A stretch of 64,000 bases of DNA from Trichlorobacter ammonificans (GTDB lineage: Bacteria; Desulfobacterota; Desulfuromonadia; Geobacterales; Pseudopelobacteraceae). Shown here piece by piece: positions 57,338-64,000 of the stretch. The stretch is from contig NZ_OW150024.1 of NCBI RefSeq assembly GCF_933509905.1, forward strand, positions 2,964,001 to 3,028,000, read 5' to 3'. The translations under genes and the position numbers were made by a program. Each line of letters opens with the position of its first letter. Position 1 is the stretch's first letter. The notes under the pieces were generated by a model that was not told the origin of the DNA, did not search any database, and saw only the letters and a list, made by a program, of their open reading frames with translations.

Positions 57338-58360
57338 ATGAACACCCGTTTTCTTGATGCCTGCTGGGGAAAGCCGGTTGACCGCACCCCGGTCTGGCTG
57401 ATGCGCCAAGCTGGCCGTTACCTCCCCGAATACATGGCTGTCCGCTCCAAGTGCAGCTTCCTCGAGCTGTGCAAGACCCCGGACCTGGCTGCCGAGGTGA
57501 CTATCCAGCCGGTGGACATCCTGGGGGTCGATGCCGCCATCCTCTTTTCCGACATCCTGACCCCGGTGGAGCCGATGGGGCTCAAGCTGGACTTCGTCCC
57601 CGGGCCGGTCTTCGAAAACCCGGTACGGACCATGGCCGATGTGGAACGGCTGCGCATTCCCGACCCCGAAGCCGACGTTCCCTACGTGCTGGAAGCCATC
57701 CGCATCCTGCGCCGCGAGCTGGCCGCCAAGGTGCCGTTGATCGGCTTCGGCGGGGCGCCGTTCACCCTGGCCTGCTACATGGTGGAAGGGAAGGGCTCCA
57801 AGGACTGGGCCACCATCAAGCGGATGATGTACGCCGCCCCCGACGTCTACGCCGCCCTGATGGAAAAAGTGACCATGATGGATATGGAGTACCTGAATGC
57901 CCAGATCCGGGCCGGCGCCCAGGCGATCCAGATTTTCGACACCTGGGGCGGCGTGCTCTCTCCCACCGACTACGAGCGCTACGCACTCCCCTACACCACC
58001 AAACTGATCAACGGCCTGAATCGTCAGAACACGCCGGTGATTCACTTCGTCAAAGGGGCCGGCACCATGCTGCCCACCGTGCAGAAGGCCGGTAGCGACG
58101 TCATGGGGCTGGACTGGCATGTCAACCTGGGCACCGCCCGGGACCAGCTGGGACCGAAAACGGCGGTGCAGGGAAACCTGGACCCCACGGTGCTCTATGC
58201 CTCCAAGGAGATCATCGAGCGAGAAGTCAAGCGGGTGCTGGACGAGAACGCCGGCCGCCCCGGCCACATCTTCAACCTGGGCCACGGCATCCTGCCCACG
58301 GTGCCGCCGGAAAACGCCATTCATATGGTGGAGTGCGTGCACCGGCTTTCCCAGAGGTAA
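57338..58360 (+). CDS. hemE: Uroporphyrinogen decarboxylase
   Basis: The 340-residue enzyme converts uroporphyrinogen III to coproporphyrinogen III in haem synthesis. WLMRQAGRYLPEY at the N-terminus is the signature with the catalytic Arg residues, and GFGGAPFTLACYMVEG is the second family block. Haem demand is high in organisms rich in c-type cytochromes. AAGGAG precedes ATG 57338 by seven bases. Confidence 0.98.
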   Translation: MNTRFLDACWGKPVDRTPVWLMRQAGRYLPEYMAVRSKCSFLELCKTPDLAAEVTIQPVDILGVDAAILFSDILTPVEPMGLKLDFVPGPVFENPVRTMADVERLRIPDPEADVPYVLEAIRILRRELAAKVPLIGFGGAPFTLACYMVEGKGSKDWATIKRMMYAAPDVYAALMEKVTMMDMEYLNAQIRAGAQAIQIFDTWGGVLSPTDYERYALPYTTKLINGLNRQNTPVIHFVKGAGTMLPTVQKAGSDVMGLDWHVNLGTARDQLGPKTAVQGNLDPTVLYASKEIIEREVKRVLDENAGRPGHIFNLGHGILPTVPPENAIHMVECVHRLSQR

Positions 58361-58366
58361 GCAGCC

Positions 58367-58735
58367 ATGTCCATCAGCATGAAGAACGTCGTAGTGTTCG
58401 TCACCGACTTGGGACGGGCCAAGAGCTTTTACGCCGATCAGCTGGGGCTTCCCCTGGCCGGTGAAACCCAGATGCTGCTGGAGTTCTTTCCCGCTACCGG
58501 CACCACCCTGGGGATCGCCCTGGCGTTGCAGGACGAGGCCCGCAAGCTGGTGGGACGCCACTCCGGCATCACCCTGCGGGTCAGCGGCATCGAAAAACTC
58601 TGCGAACGTTTGAAGGGCAGCGGCGTGACCTTTGTCGAGGACCTGGAGGTCTCCCCCTGGGGTAAGATGGCCGTCATTGCCGATCCGGACGGGAACCAAT
58701 TCGCCCTGGTGGAATTGCCCGATGCTCTGCGTTGA
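58367..58735 (+). CDS. VOC (glyoxalase/bleomycin resistance) superfamily protein
   Basis: The 122-residue protein has a single VOC domain with two beta-alpha-beta-beta-beta units. NVVVFVTDLGRAKSFYADQLG is the usual N-terminal pattern and DPDGNQFALVEL supplies the C-terminal metal-binding Glu. Substrate cannot be assigned. It starts six bases after hemE and overlaps the next gene. Confidence 0.88.
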   Translation: MSISMKNVVVFVTDLGRAKSFYADQLGLPLAGETQMLLEFFPATGTTLGIALALQDEARKLVGRHSGITLRVSGIEKLCERLKGSGVTFVEDLEVSPWGKMAVIADPDGNQFALVELPDALR

Positions 58736-59195
58736 CGGCACCCTGCTGGATCAGCTGACCGACAAGGCGCGGCAGTCGCCGCGGCTGCGGATGAACCACA
58801 ACTTCCATCCCGCCGACGATGCCGCCTGCCATCGGCTGTTGAATGCCGTCGAGCCGGGCTCCTACATCCGCCCCCACCGCCACCTGGACCGGGAGAAGGA
58901 CGAGACCTTCGTGCTGATCCGCGGCGCCCTCGGCGTCCTCACTTTTACCGACGACGGCAGCGTGGCCGCAACCACGCTGCTGATCGCCGGTACCGACACC
59001 TGTATCGTCACCATCCCCCACGGTGTCTGGCATACCGCGGTCAGCCTCGCACCGGGCACCATCTTCTTCGAAGCAAAAGCCGGCCCCTACCTCCCCTTTA
59101 CCGAACAGGAAACGGCCTCCTGGGCGCCAACGGCCGATGCCGTCGAGGCCCCCGCCTACCTTCGGTCGTTTTGCGCCTCCTTCTCTGCCTCATAG
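58722..59195 (+). CDS. WbuC-like cupin fold metalloprotein
   Basis: The 157-residue protein has a cupin metal site with IRPHRHLDREKDETFVLIRG in the first motif (two His and a Glu) and IPHGVWHT in the second. The N-terminal MNHNFH and the length match the WbuC family, often found beside O-antigen genes although no such genes are here. The reading frame overlaps the VOC gene by 14 bases. Confidence 0.85.
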   Translation: MLCVDGTLLDQLTDKARQSPRLRMNHNFHPADDAACHRLLNAVEPGSYIRPHRHLDREKDETFVLIRGALGVLTFTDDGSVAATTLLIAGTDTCIVTIPHGVWHTAVSLAPGTIFFEAKAGPYLPFTEQETASWAPTADAVEAPAYLRSFCASFSAS

Positions 59196-59764
59196 GCCTG
59201 ATGCTGCTGCTACCGCCCCCGGTCGGGGCGGCACAGCGGATGCGTCCTTACAGCGGCATCGGGGTTCTGTCGATCAGCACCGTCGGCTTGACCGCTCCGA
59301 TCCCATTCTACAATGAGCCGGGGCTGGTACGCAGCGGCACCCTGGCGCCCCTCGCGGCACAGCGCCTGAACGACTGGCTGTTCACCGCCGTCCCGGACCG
59401 GGTCGTGCTACTGGTGAAAGCCCGCAAAGGGGACTGGCTGCGGGTGGAGCGAGACGATGCCGGCCGCGAGTCCTGGCTGCTCGTGCAGCGGCACTGGCGC
59501 TACACCCCCTGGCCCCAGTTTCTCAAAGGAGCCCAGGTGGTTTTTCTCCCCAACAGCCCCAAACGGTTGATGCAGGTGGTCCCCCAGCCCGAAGCGCTCC
59601 AGGGGACGCCGCGGCCGGCGACGGCGCCGCCGATGCGGGTGGTCATGGTGCAGGGGGACTGGGCCTATGTCCTGCTGGACGCCTCCAGCGCCGGCTGGAT
59701 TCGCTGGCGGGAGGCTGACGGTCGCCTGCTGGTCGGTTTCCCCGGCGAACCGATGCAGCAGTAA
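59171..59764 (+). CDS. Exported SH3-like protein of unknown function
   Basis: The 197-residue protein starts with a signal peptide (core LLLCLIGLMLLLP, cleavage near GAA) and contains two SH3b-like segments (LVKARKGDWLRVE and VVMVQGDWAYVLL). It may bind cell wall or another envelope component (inference). The start is a TTG inside the previous gene, which gives a full signal peptide; an ATG at 59201 would shorten it. No clear ribosome site is seen for either. Confidence 0.7.
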   Translation: MRLLLCLIGLMLLLPPPVGAAQRMRPYSGIGVLSISTVGLTAPIPFYNEPGLVRSGTLAPLAAQRLNDWLFTAVPDRVVLLVKARKGDWLRVERDDAGRESWLLVQRHWRYTPWPQFLKGAQVVFLPNSPKRLMQVVPQPEALQGTPRPATAPPMRVVMVQGDWAYVLLDASSAGWIRWREADGRLLVGFPGEPMQQ

Positions 59765-59915
59765 AAATCTCATTGACCTGCCTTTGGCCGGTGTGGTAAG
59801 TGATGCTCCCCATGAACTATCAGATCGCATCAGCAGCACGAGCTATCACCGCCGCGGCGACCAGCGCCGCGGAGTTTGCTGCTGCCCGCTGATCGCGACC
59901 GTTTTTAAGATTTCG

Positions 59916-59950
59916 AACAGCCGCAGGCACGCAGCCTGCGGCTGTTTCTG
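59916..59950 (+). terminator. Terminator before the aminotransferase gene
   Basis: A perfect 13-bp stem (AACAGCCGCAGGC with GCCTGCGGCTGTT) and a 5-base loop are followed by a T-rich stretch. It separates the hemE group from the aminotransferase gene. The other bases of 59765-59993 show no gene. Confidence 0.85.
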
Positions 59951-59993
59951 TTTTGACACTCTGCATTTCAATCACACAAAGGAGCACAAACAG

Positions 59994-61298
59994 ATGCGCG
60001 TCCAACTCGTCCCCCCCGGTACCGGAGAACTGACCTACGAAATCAGGAATATCGTCAATGTCGCCGAGAAACTGCAGAAGTGCGGCGTCACCATCAACTG
60101 GGAAAACATCGGCGACCCCATCGTCAAGGGGGAGCAGATCCCGGCATGGATGAAGCGGATCGTGGCCGACGCCGTGATGCAGAATGACACCTGGGGTTAC
60201 TGCCACACCCGCGGCGTGCTGAAGACCCGCGAGTTCATCTGCGAGCAGACCAACAGCCGCGGCGGCGCCCACATCACCCCCGAGGACATCATCTTCTTCA
60301 ACGGCCTGGGCGACGCCATCGCCAAGATTTACGGCTGTCTCACCCCCGAGGCGCGGGTACTGATGCCTTCCCCCTCCTATACCACGCACACCCTCGGCGA
60401 GATCGGCCATGCCCATGCTCCGTCGCTCCATTTCCGTCTCAACCCGGAATCGGGATGGGCGCCGGACCTGGAGGAACTGCGGGCACAGGTACGCAACAAC
60501 CCCGGCGTCTGCGCCATCATGATCATCAACCCCGACAATCCTACCGGCATGGTCTACCCCAGGGAAACCCTGCAGGCCATCGTCGATATCGCCCGGGAAT
60601 TCGGCCTCTTCATCATCGCCGACGAGGTGTACACCAAGGTGGTCTACAACGGTCAGACCACCGTGCCGATCAGCGACGTTATCGGCGACGTGCCGGCCAT
60701 CAGCCTGAAGGGGATTTCCAAGGAGTTCCCCTGGCCCGGCTCCCGCTGCGGCTGGATCGAGGTCTACAACGGCCAGTCCGATGACCAGTTCCGCAAGTAC
60801 ATCAACCTGATCCTCACCGCCAAGATGAACGAGGTCTGCTCCACCACCCTGCCCCAGAGCGTCATTCCGGCCATCATGCAACATCCGGAATACCAGACCT
60901 ACCTGCGGGAGCGGATCGCCCTGTACGAAACCTCCAGCAACATCACGTACAACTTCTTGAAAGAAGTGCCGGAACTGCTGGTGAACCGCACCAACGGCGC
61001 CTTTTACATGGCCGTCGCCTTCAGGGACGGGGTGCTGAACAACCGCCAGAGCCTGCCGATCGCCGACAACGAGGTGCGCAGCCTGGTGGAGTCGCTGGTC
61101 AACCAGCCGGGGGTTTCGCCGGACAAGCGCTTTGTGTATTATACCCTGGCCGCCACCGGCATCTGCACCGTGCCGCTCTCCTCCTTCGCCACCAGCCTCC
61201 AAGGGTTCCGGGTGACGCTGCTGGAGCGCGACCCGGCGGAAACGGAGCGGATCTACCGGACCCTGGCGGAAAAAATTCGCCAGTATATCGCCTCCTAG
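59994..61298 (+). CDS. Class I/II PLP-dependent aminotransferase
   Basis: The 434-residue enzyme has NPDNPTGMVYP (substrate carboxylate and PLP contacts), IADEVYTKVVY (the PLP-binding Asp and Tyr) and GISKEFPWPGSRCGWIE, where the Lys forms the Schiff base. It resembles the aspartate/alanine aminotransferase group but the N-terminus (MRVQLVPPGTGELTYEI) is distinctive and the substrate cannot be read from sequence. AAAGGAG precedes ATG 59994; the frame is open further upstream but only through the terminator. Confidence 0.93.
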   Translation: MRVQLVPPGTGELTYEIRNIVNVAEKLQKCGVTINWENIGDPIVKGEQIPAWMKRIVADAVMQNDTWGYCHTRGVLKTREFICEQTNSRGGAHITPEDIIFFNGLGDAIAKIYGCLTPEARVLMPSPSYTTHTLGEIGHAHAPSLHFRLNPESGWAPDLEELRAQVRNNPGVCAIMIINPDNPTGMVYPRETLQAIVDIAREFGLFIIADEVYTKVVYNGQTTVPISDVIGDVPAISLKGISKEFPWPGSRCGWIEVYNGQSDDQFRKYINLILTAKMNEVCSTTLPQSVIPAIMQHPEYQTYLRERIALYETSSNITYNFLKEVPELLVNRTNGAFYMAVAFRDGVLNNRQSLPIADNEVRSLVESLVNQPGVSPDKRFVYYTLAATGICTVPLSSFATSLQGFRVTLLERDPAETERIYRTLAEKIRQYIAS

Positions 61299-61308
61299 GA
61301 TTACCGGC

Positions 61309-61791
61309 ATGGAATTCAATCATTTCGACAGCCAGGGGCAGGCGATCATGGTGGATGTCAGCGCCAAGCAGCCGACCCTGCGCACCGCCGTTGCCGAGGC
61401 CGTGGTGAGCATGTCGCCCCCTCTTGCCGAACGGGTGATTAACAGCGGCAGCGCCAAGGGGGATGTGCTGGGGGTGGCCCGTCTGGCCGGCATTGCGGCG
61501 GTCAAGCGGACACCGGAGCTGATTCCCCTGTCCCACCCCCTGGCGGTCCACCATGTGGCGGTCGAATTCCTGCCCGACACCGCTGCCGGCCGTATCGCCA
61601 TCCGCTGCACGGTGCGGGCCTTCGAGCGGACCGGCGTGGAGATGGAGGCGATGACCGGCGCCTCCGTGGCGGCCCTCACGGTCTACGATATGGTCAAGGG
61701 GGCGGACAAGAGCGTAGCGATCGCCGGAATCCGCCTGCTGTTCAAGGAAGGCGGCAAAAGCGGCACCTACCGGCGGGAGGAAGTGCCATGA
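61309..61791 (+). CDS. moaC: Cyclic pyranopterin monophosphate synthase
   Basis: The 160-residue MoaC works with MoaA to make cyclic pyranopterin, the first molybdopterin intermediate. The active-site pieces LIPLSHPL, GVEMEAMTGASVAALTVYD and VKGADKS are intact. It starts 10 bases after the aminotransferase and overlaps the mog gene by four bases (ATGA). Confidence 0.97.
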   Translation: MEFNHFDSQGQAIMVDVSAKQPTLRTAVAEAVVSMSPPLAERVINSGSAKGDVLGVARLAGIAAVKRTPELIPLSHPLAVHHVAVEFLPDTAAGRIAIRCTVRAFERTGVEMEAMTGASVAALTVYDMVKGADKSVAIAGIRLLFKEGGKSGTYRREEVP

Positions 61792-62279
61792 GGGTAGCCA
61801 TCCTGACCCTGAGCGACAAAGGTTCCCGGGGAGAGCGGCAGGATGCCAGCGGTCCGGCCCTGGCCGCCTGGTTGACGGAGCAGGGCTGCAGCGTTGTCGC
61901 CACCGCCATCCTGCCGGACGAGCAGCGGGAAATCGCCGCCATGCTTGCGGACTGGGCCGACCGGGACCGGGCCGACCTGATCCTGACCACCGGTGGCACC
62001 GGCGTCTCCCCCCGCGACATCACCCCGGAAGCCACGGCAGCGGTGGTGGAACGGGTCATCCCCGGCATCGGTGAACTGATGCGCCTGCGCTCCCTGGAGG
62101 TAACGAAGACTGCCATGCTTTCCCGGGCCATGGCCGGTATCCGGCGACAGAGCCTGATCATCAACCTCCCCGGCAGTCCCAAGGGGGCGGTGGAGTGCCT
62201 GGAAGCGGTCTGGCAGCTCATCCCCCACGCCGTGGAAAAGATTCGCGGCGACCAGCGCGACTGCGCCGGACGGTTCTGA
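61788..62279 (+). CDS. mog: Molybdenum cofactor biosynthesis protein MogA/MoaB type
   Basis: The 163-residue protein has LTLSDKGSRGERQDASG, TTGGTGVSPRDITPEAT and NLPGSPKGAVECL, the ATP and molybdopterin binding blocks of the MogA/MoaB family. It adenylates molybdopterin so that MoeA can insert the metal. Mog and MoaB are not fully separable by sequence; the SPRDxTPE motif is shared by both. Confidence 0.93.
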   Translation: MRVAILTLSDKGSRGERQDASGPALAAWLTEQGCSVVATAILPDEQREIAAMLADWADRDRADLILTTGGTGVSPRDITPEATAAVVERVIPGIGELMRLRSLEVTKTAMLSRAMAGIRRQSLIINLPGSPKGAVECLEAVWQLIPHAVEKIRGDQRDCAGRF

Positions 62280-62338
62280 CCACCGATGTTCTCCCGTACC
62301 CTCCTCATCACCACCCTCCCCGGAGCCCCGTCGCTGCC

Positions 62339-64000
62339 GTGAGAATCAAACGCCTCGAAATAGCAGGGTTTAAAAGCTTCGCCGACCGGGTGGTGCTGGA
62401 CTTCCAGCAGGGGGTCACCGGCGTGGTGGGTCCCAACGGCTGCGGCAAGTCCAACATTGTGGATGCTATCCGCTGGTGCATGGGGGAGCAATCGGCCAAG
62501 AACCTGCGCGGCAAGGCGATGGAGGACGTCATCTTCGCCGGCAGCGAGTCCCGTAAACCCCTGGGGATGGCCGAAGTTTCCCTGGTCTTCTCCACGGAGG
62601 ACGGCCGGGCCCCTGCCAAATACCTCGATTTTGCAGAAATTCAGCTTACCCGCCGTCTCTACCGGGACGGCGAAAGCGAATACCTGCTGAACAAGACCCC
62701 CTGCCGTCTGCTGGACATCACCGAACTGTTCATGGATACCGGCGTCGGTACCCGCGCCTACTCCATCATCGAACAGGGCAAGATCGGCCAGATTCTCCAC
62801 TCCCGCCCCGAAGAGCGGCGGCTGCTGATCGAGGAGGCGGCCGGCGTCACCCGCTACAAGGCCCGCAAGCAGCTGGCTCTGAAAAAGATTGAAAGCACCC
62901 GCCAGAACCTGCTGCGCTTAAACGACCTGATCGGCGAGATCAGGCGCCAGTTGGGCTCGCTGCAGCGCCAGGCCAAGAAGGCGGAAAAGTTCAAGGAGCA
63001 CCGGCAGGAACTGCGCGACCTGGAGCTGTGCTCCCTGCTGTACCGCGGCCGCCAGGTGCAGGCCGAGCGGGCCGAGGCGGAACAGGAGTTGGCCCGCCTG
63101 AACGAGCGGATGCAGAGCGCCTTTGGCGCCGTGACCCAGGCGGAAAGCCGGATGGAGGAGGATCGACTTTCCATCCTTGAGGCGGAAAAAGCGCTGAACT
63201 GCGCCCAGGAGGAGCTGTACCGCTGGCGGAGTGACGGTGCTGCCTGCGAAAACGGTCTGCAGTTCCGCCACAAAGAACTGACGGCACTGGAGGAGCGGCT
63301 GCTCCGCCTGGATGAGGAGCTGGCCTCCCTGGCTTTCAGCACGGAAGGCACGGTAGCCCAGCAGACCGACACCGCCGCACGTCTTCAGGAAATCCAGCAA
63401 CGGCTCGGCGAAGCTGAGATTGAGCTGACCACTGCCCAGGAATCGCTGAAGGAACGGGAGGCCGGCTTTGAAGCAGCACGCGCTGCCGTTGAACAGGGGC
63501 GCCGGGAACTCTTCACCGTCATGGCCGAGGCAAACCGCTGCCGCAGCCAGGCCGACGCCCTCAGAAAGCGGCAGGTGGCCCTTGCGGAGCAGCGGGCGCG
63601 GTACGAACAGGAACAGGGCGGCCTCAGCGGGCGGCTGGCGGAGCTGACCGCACAGCGTACCACCCTGGAGGCGGCCCGGTCCGGGCTGGAGCAGCGTCGC
63701 CGCGACATCGCCGTTGCCATCGAAACCCTTACGGTGCGGGAACAGCAGGTGAAGCAGCAGGTACCTGAGGCGGAGAAACGCTGGCAGCAGTGCCACGACG
63801 AGTTGAACCGGACCGTGTCCCGTCTGAAGTCGCTGCAGGAGCTGGAGGCCCAGTTCGAGGGGTACGGCCACGGTGTCCGGACCCTGCTGAAGGATGCACC
63901 GCTACGCCAACGCCTGGACGGGATGCTGGCGGATCGCCTGGAGGTACCGGAGGAGCTTGAGGCGGCCCTTGAAGCGGTTCTGGGAGACCGCCTGCAGACG
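62339..64000 (+). CDS. smc: Chromosome segregation protein SMC, N-terminal part (runs off window)
   Basis: 554 codons lie in the window. The protein starts MRIKRLEIAGFKSFADRVV, has Walker A GPNGCGKSN (about residues 33-41) and the QGKIGQILHSRPEERR block, and then a long coiled coil from about residue 170. The frame is open to the edge, where the hinge domain is beginning. The start is GTG in a GTGA overlap with the stop of an 18-codon frame (62286-62342). It binds ATP and organises the chromosome as a dimer with ScpA and ScpB. Confidence 0.96.
   Translation, partial: MRIKRLEIAGFKSFADRVVLDFQQGVTGVVGPNGCGKSNIVDAIRWCMGEQSAKNLRGKAMEDVIFAGSESRKPLGMAEVSLVFSTEDGRAPAKYLDFAEIQLTRRLYRDGESEYLLNKTPCRLLDITELFMDTGVGTRAYSIIEQGKIGQILHSRPEERRLLIEEAAGVTRYKARKQLALKKIESTRQNLLRLNDLIGEIRRQLGSLQRQAKKAEKFKEHRQELRDLELCSLLYRGRQVQAERAEAEQELARLNERMQSAFGAVTQAESRMEEDRLSILEAEKALNCAQEELYRWRSDGAACENGLQFRHKELTALEERLLRLDEELASLAFSTEGTVAQQTDTAARLQEIQQRLGEAEIELTTAQESLKEREAGFEAARAAVEQGRRELFTVMAEANRCRSQADALRKRQVALAEQRARYEQEQGGLSGRLAELTAQRTTLEAARSGLEQRRRDIAVAIETLTVREQQVKQQVPEAEKRWQQCHDELNRTVSRLKSLQELEAQFEGYGHGVRTLLKDAPLRQRLDGMLADRLEVPEELEAALEAVLGDRLQT

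Noticed and set aside
58674-59033. 119-codon frame on the minus strand
   Set aside because: It is antisense to the VOC and cupin genes and has no motif; the plus-strand cupin metal site is clear.

Overview
The window reads as a GC-rich chromosomal segment of an anaerobic deltaproteobacterium, most likely of the Geobacter group (Desulfuromonadia). This is an inference from gene content: a single-chain pyruvate:ferredoxin oxidoreductase, an orphan chemotaxis-type operon with a diguanylate cyclase, futalosine-type UbiA/UbiD/UbiX homologues, a cytochrome-type fatty acid cis/trans isomerase and a glycogen phosphorylase. Most of the window is well-packed core genome with many 4-base ATGA/GTGA overlaps. 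Only a few places look accessory.

Layout. 1-10.6 kb (minus): a two-partner secretion locus, with a CHASE2 adenylate cyclase, the TpsB outer membrane transporter and a giant TpsA exoprotein that runs off the left edge, preceded by a small outer membrane barrel gene. 10.9-17.0 kb: ubiX, then proA, glnE and mtnA on the minus strand. 17.1-18.6 kb: a self-contained small transcription unit (promoter, 24-codon ORF, perfect terminator) directly ahead of an orphan MacA-like adaptor. 18.6-23.0 kb: gpmI, an FAH-family gene, rplU-rpmA and ubiD. 23.1-27.0 kb: a TetR plus DevBCA-type ABC exporter cassette bounded by a 14-bp direct repeat. 27.0-30.6 kb: cheY, cheC, diguanylate cyclase, cheA.

30.6-37.2 kb (minus): glgP, fliK, an flhB-like gene and pgm, with a 124-bp palindromic element before pgm. 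37.3-44.9 kb: a second palindromic element, dapF, folK, a YHS-like protein, transaldolase, a secreted nuclease whose signal peptide is coded by a 15-bp tandem repeat, a U32/RlhA-like protein, Hsp33 and an outer membrane protein. 45.0-51.5 kb (minus): SRP RNA, dnaX, ybaB, recR and nifJ. 51.7-57.2 kb: a SpecificRecomb-family membrane protein, cti, tRNA-Ser(GGA) and ubiA. 57.3-64.0 kb (plus): hemE, VOC and WbuC-like cupin genes, an SH3-like exported protein, an aminotransferase, moaC, mog and the start of smc.

Functional links: glgP and pgm release glucose from glycogen and gpmI feeds lower glycolysis, ending at NifJ. UbiX, UbiD and UbiA are probably used in quinone synthesis although they are scattered. 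The cheY/cheC/GGDEF/cheA operon looks like a signalling module for something other than classical chemotaxis, because no receptor, CheR or CheB lies nearby. The best candidates for undescribed biology are the small gene at 17.13-17.33 kb and the repeat-bounded exporter cassette.
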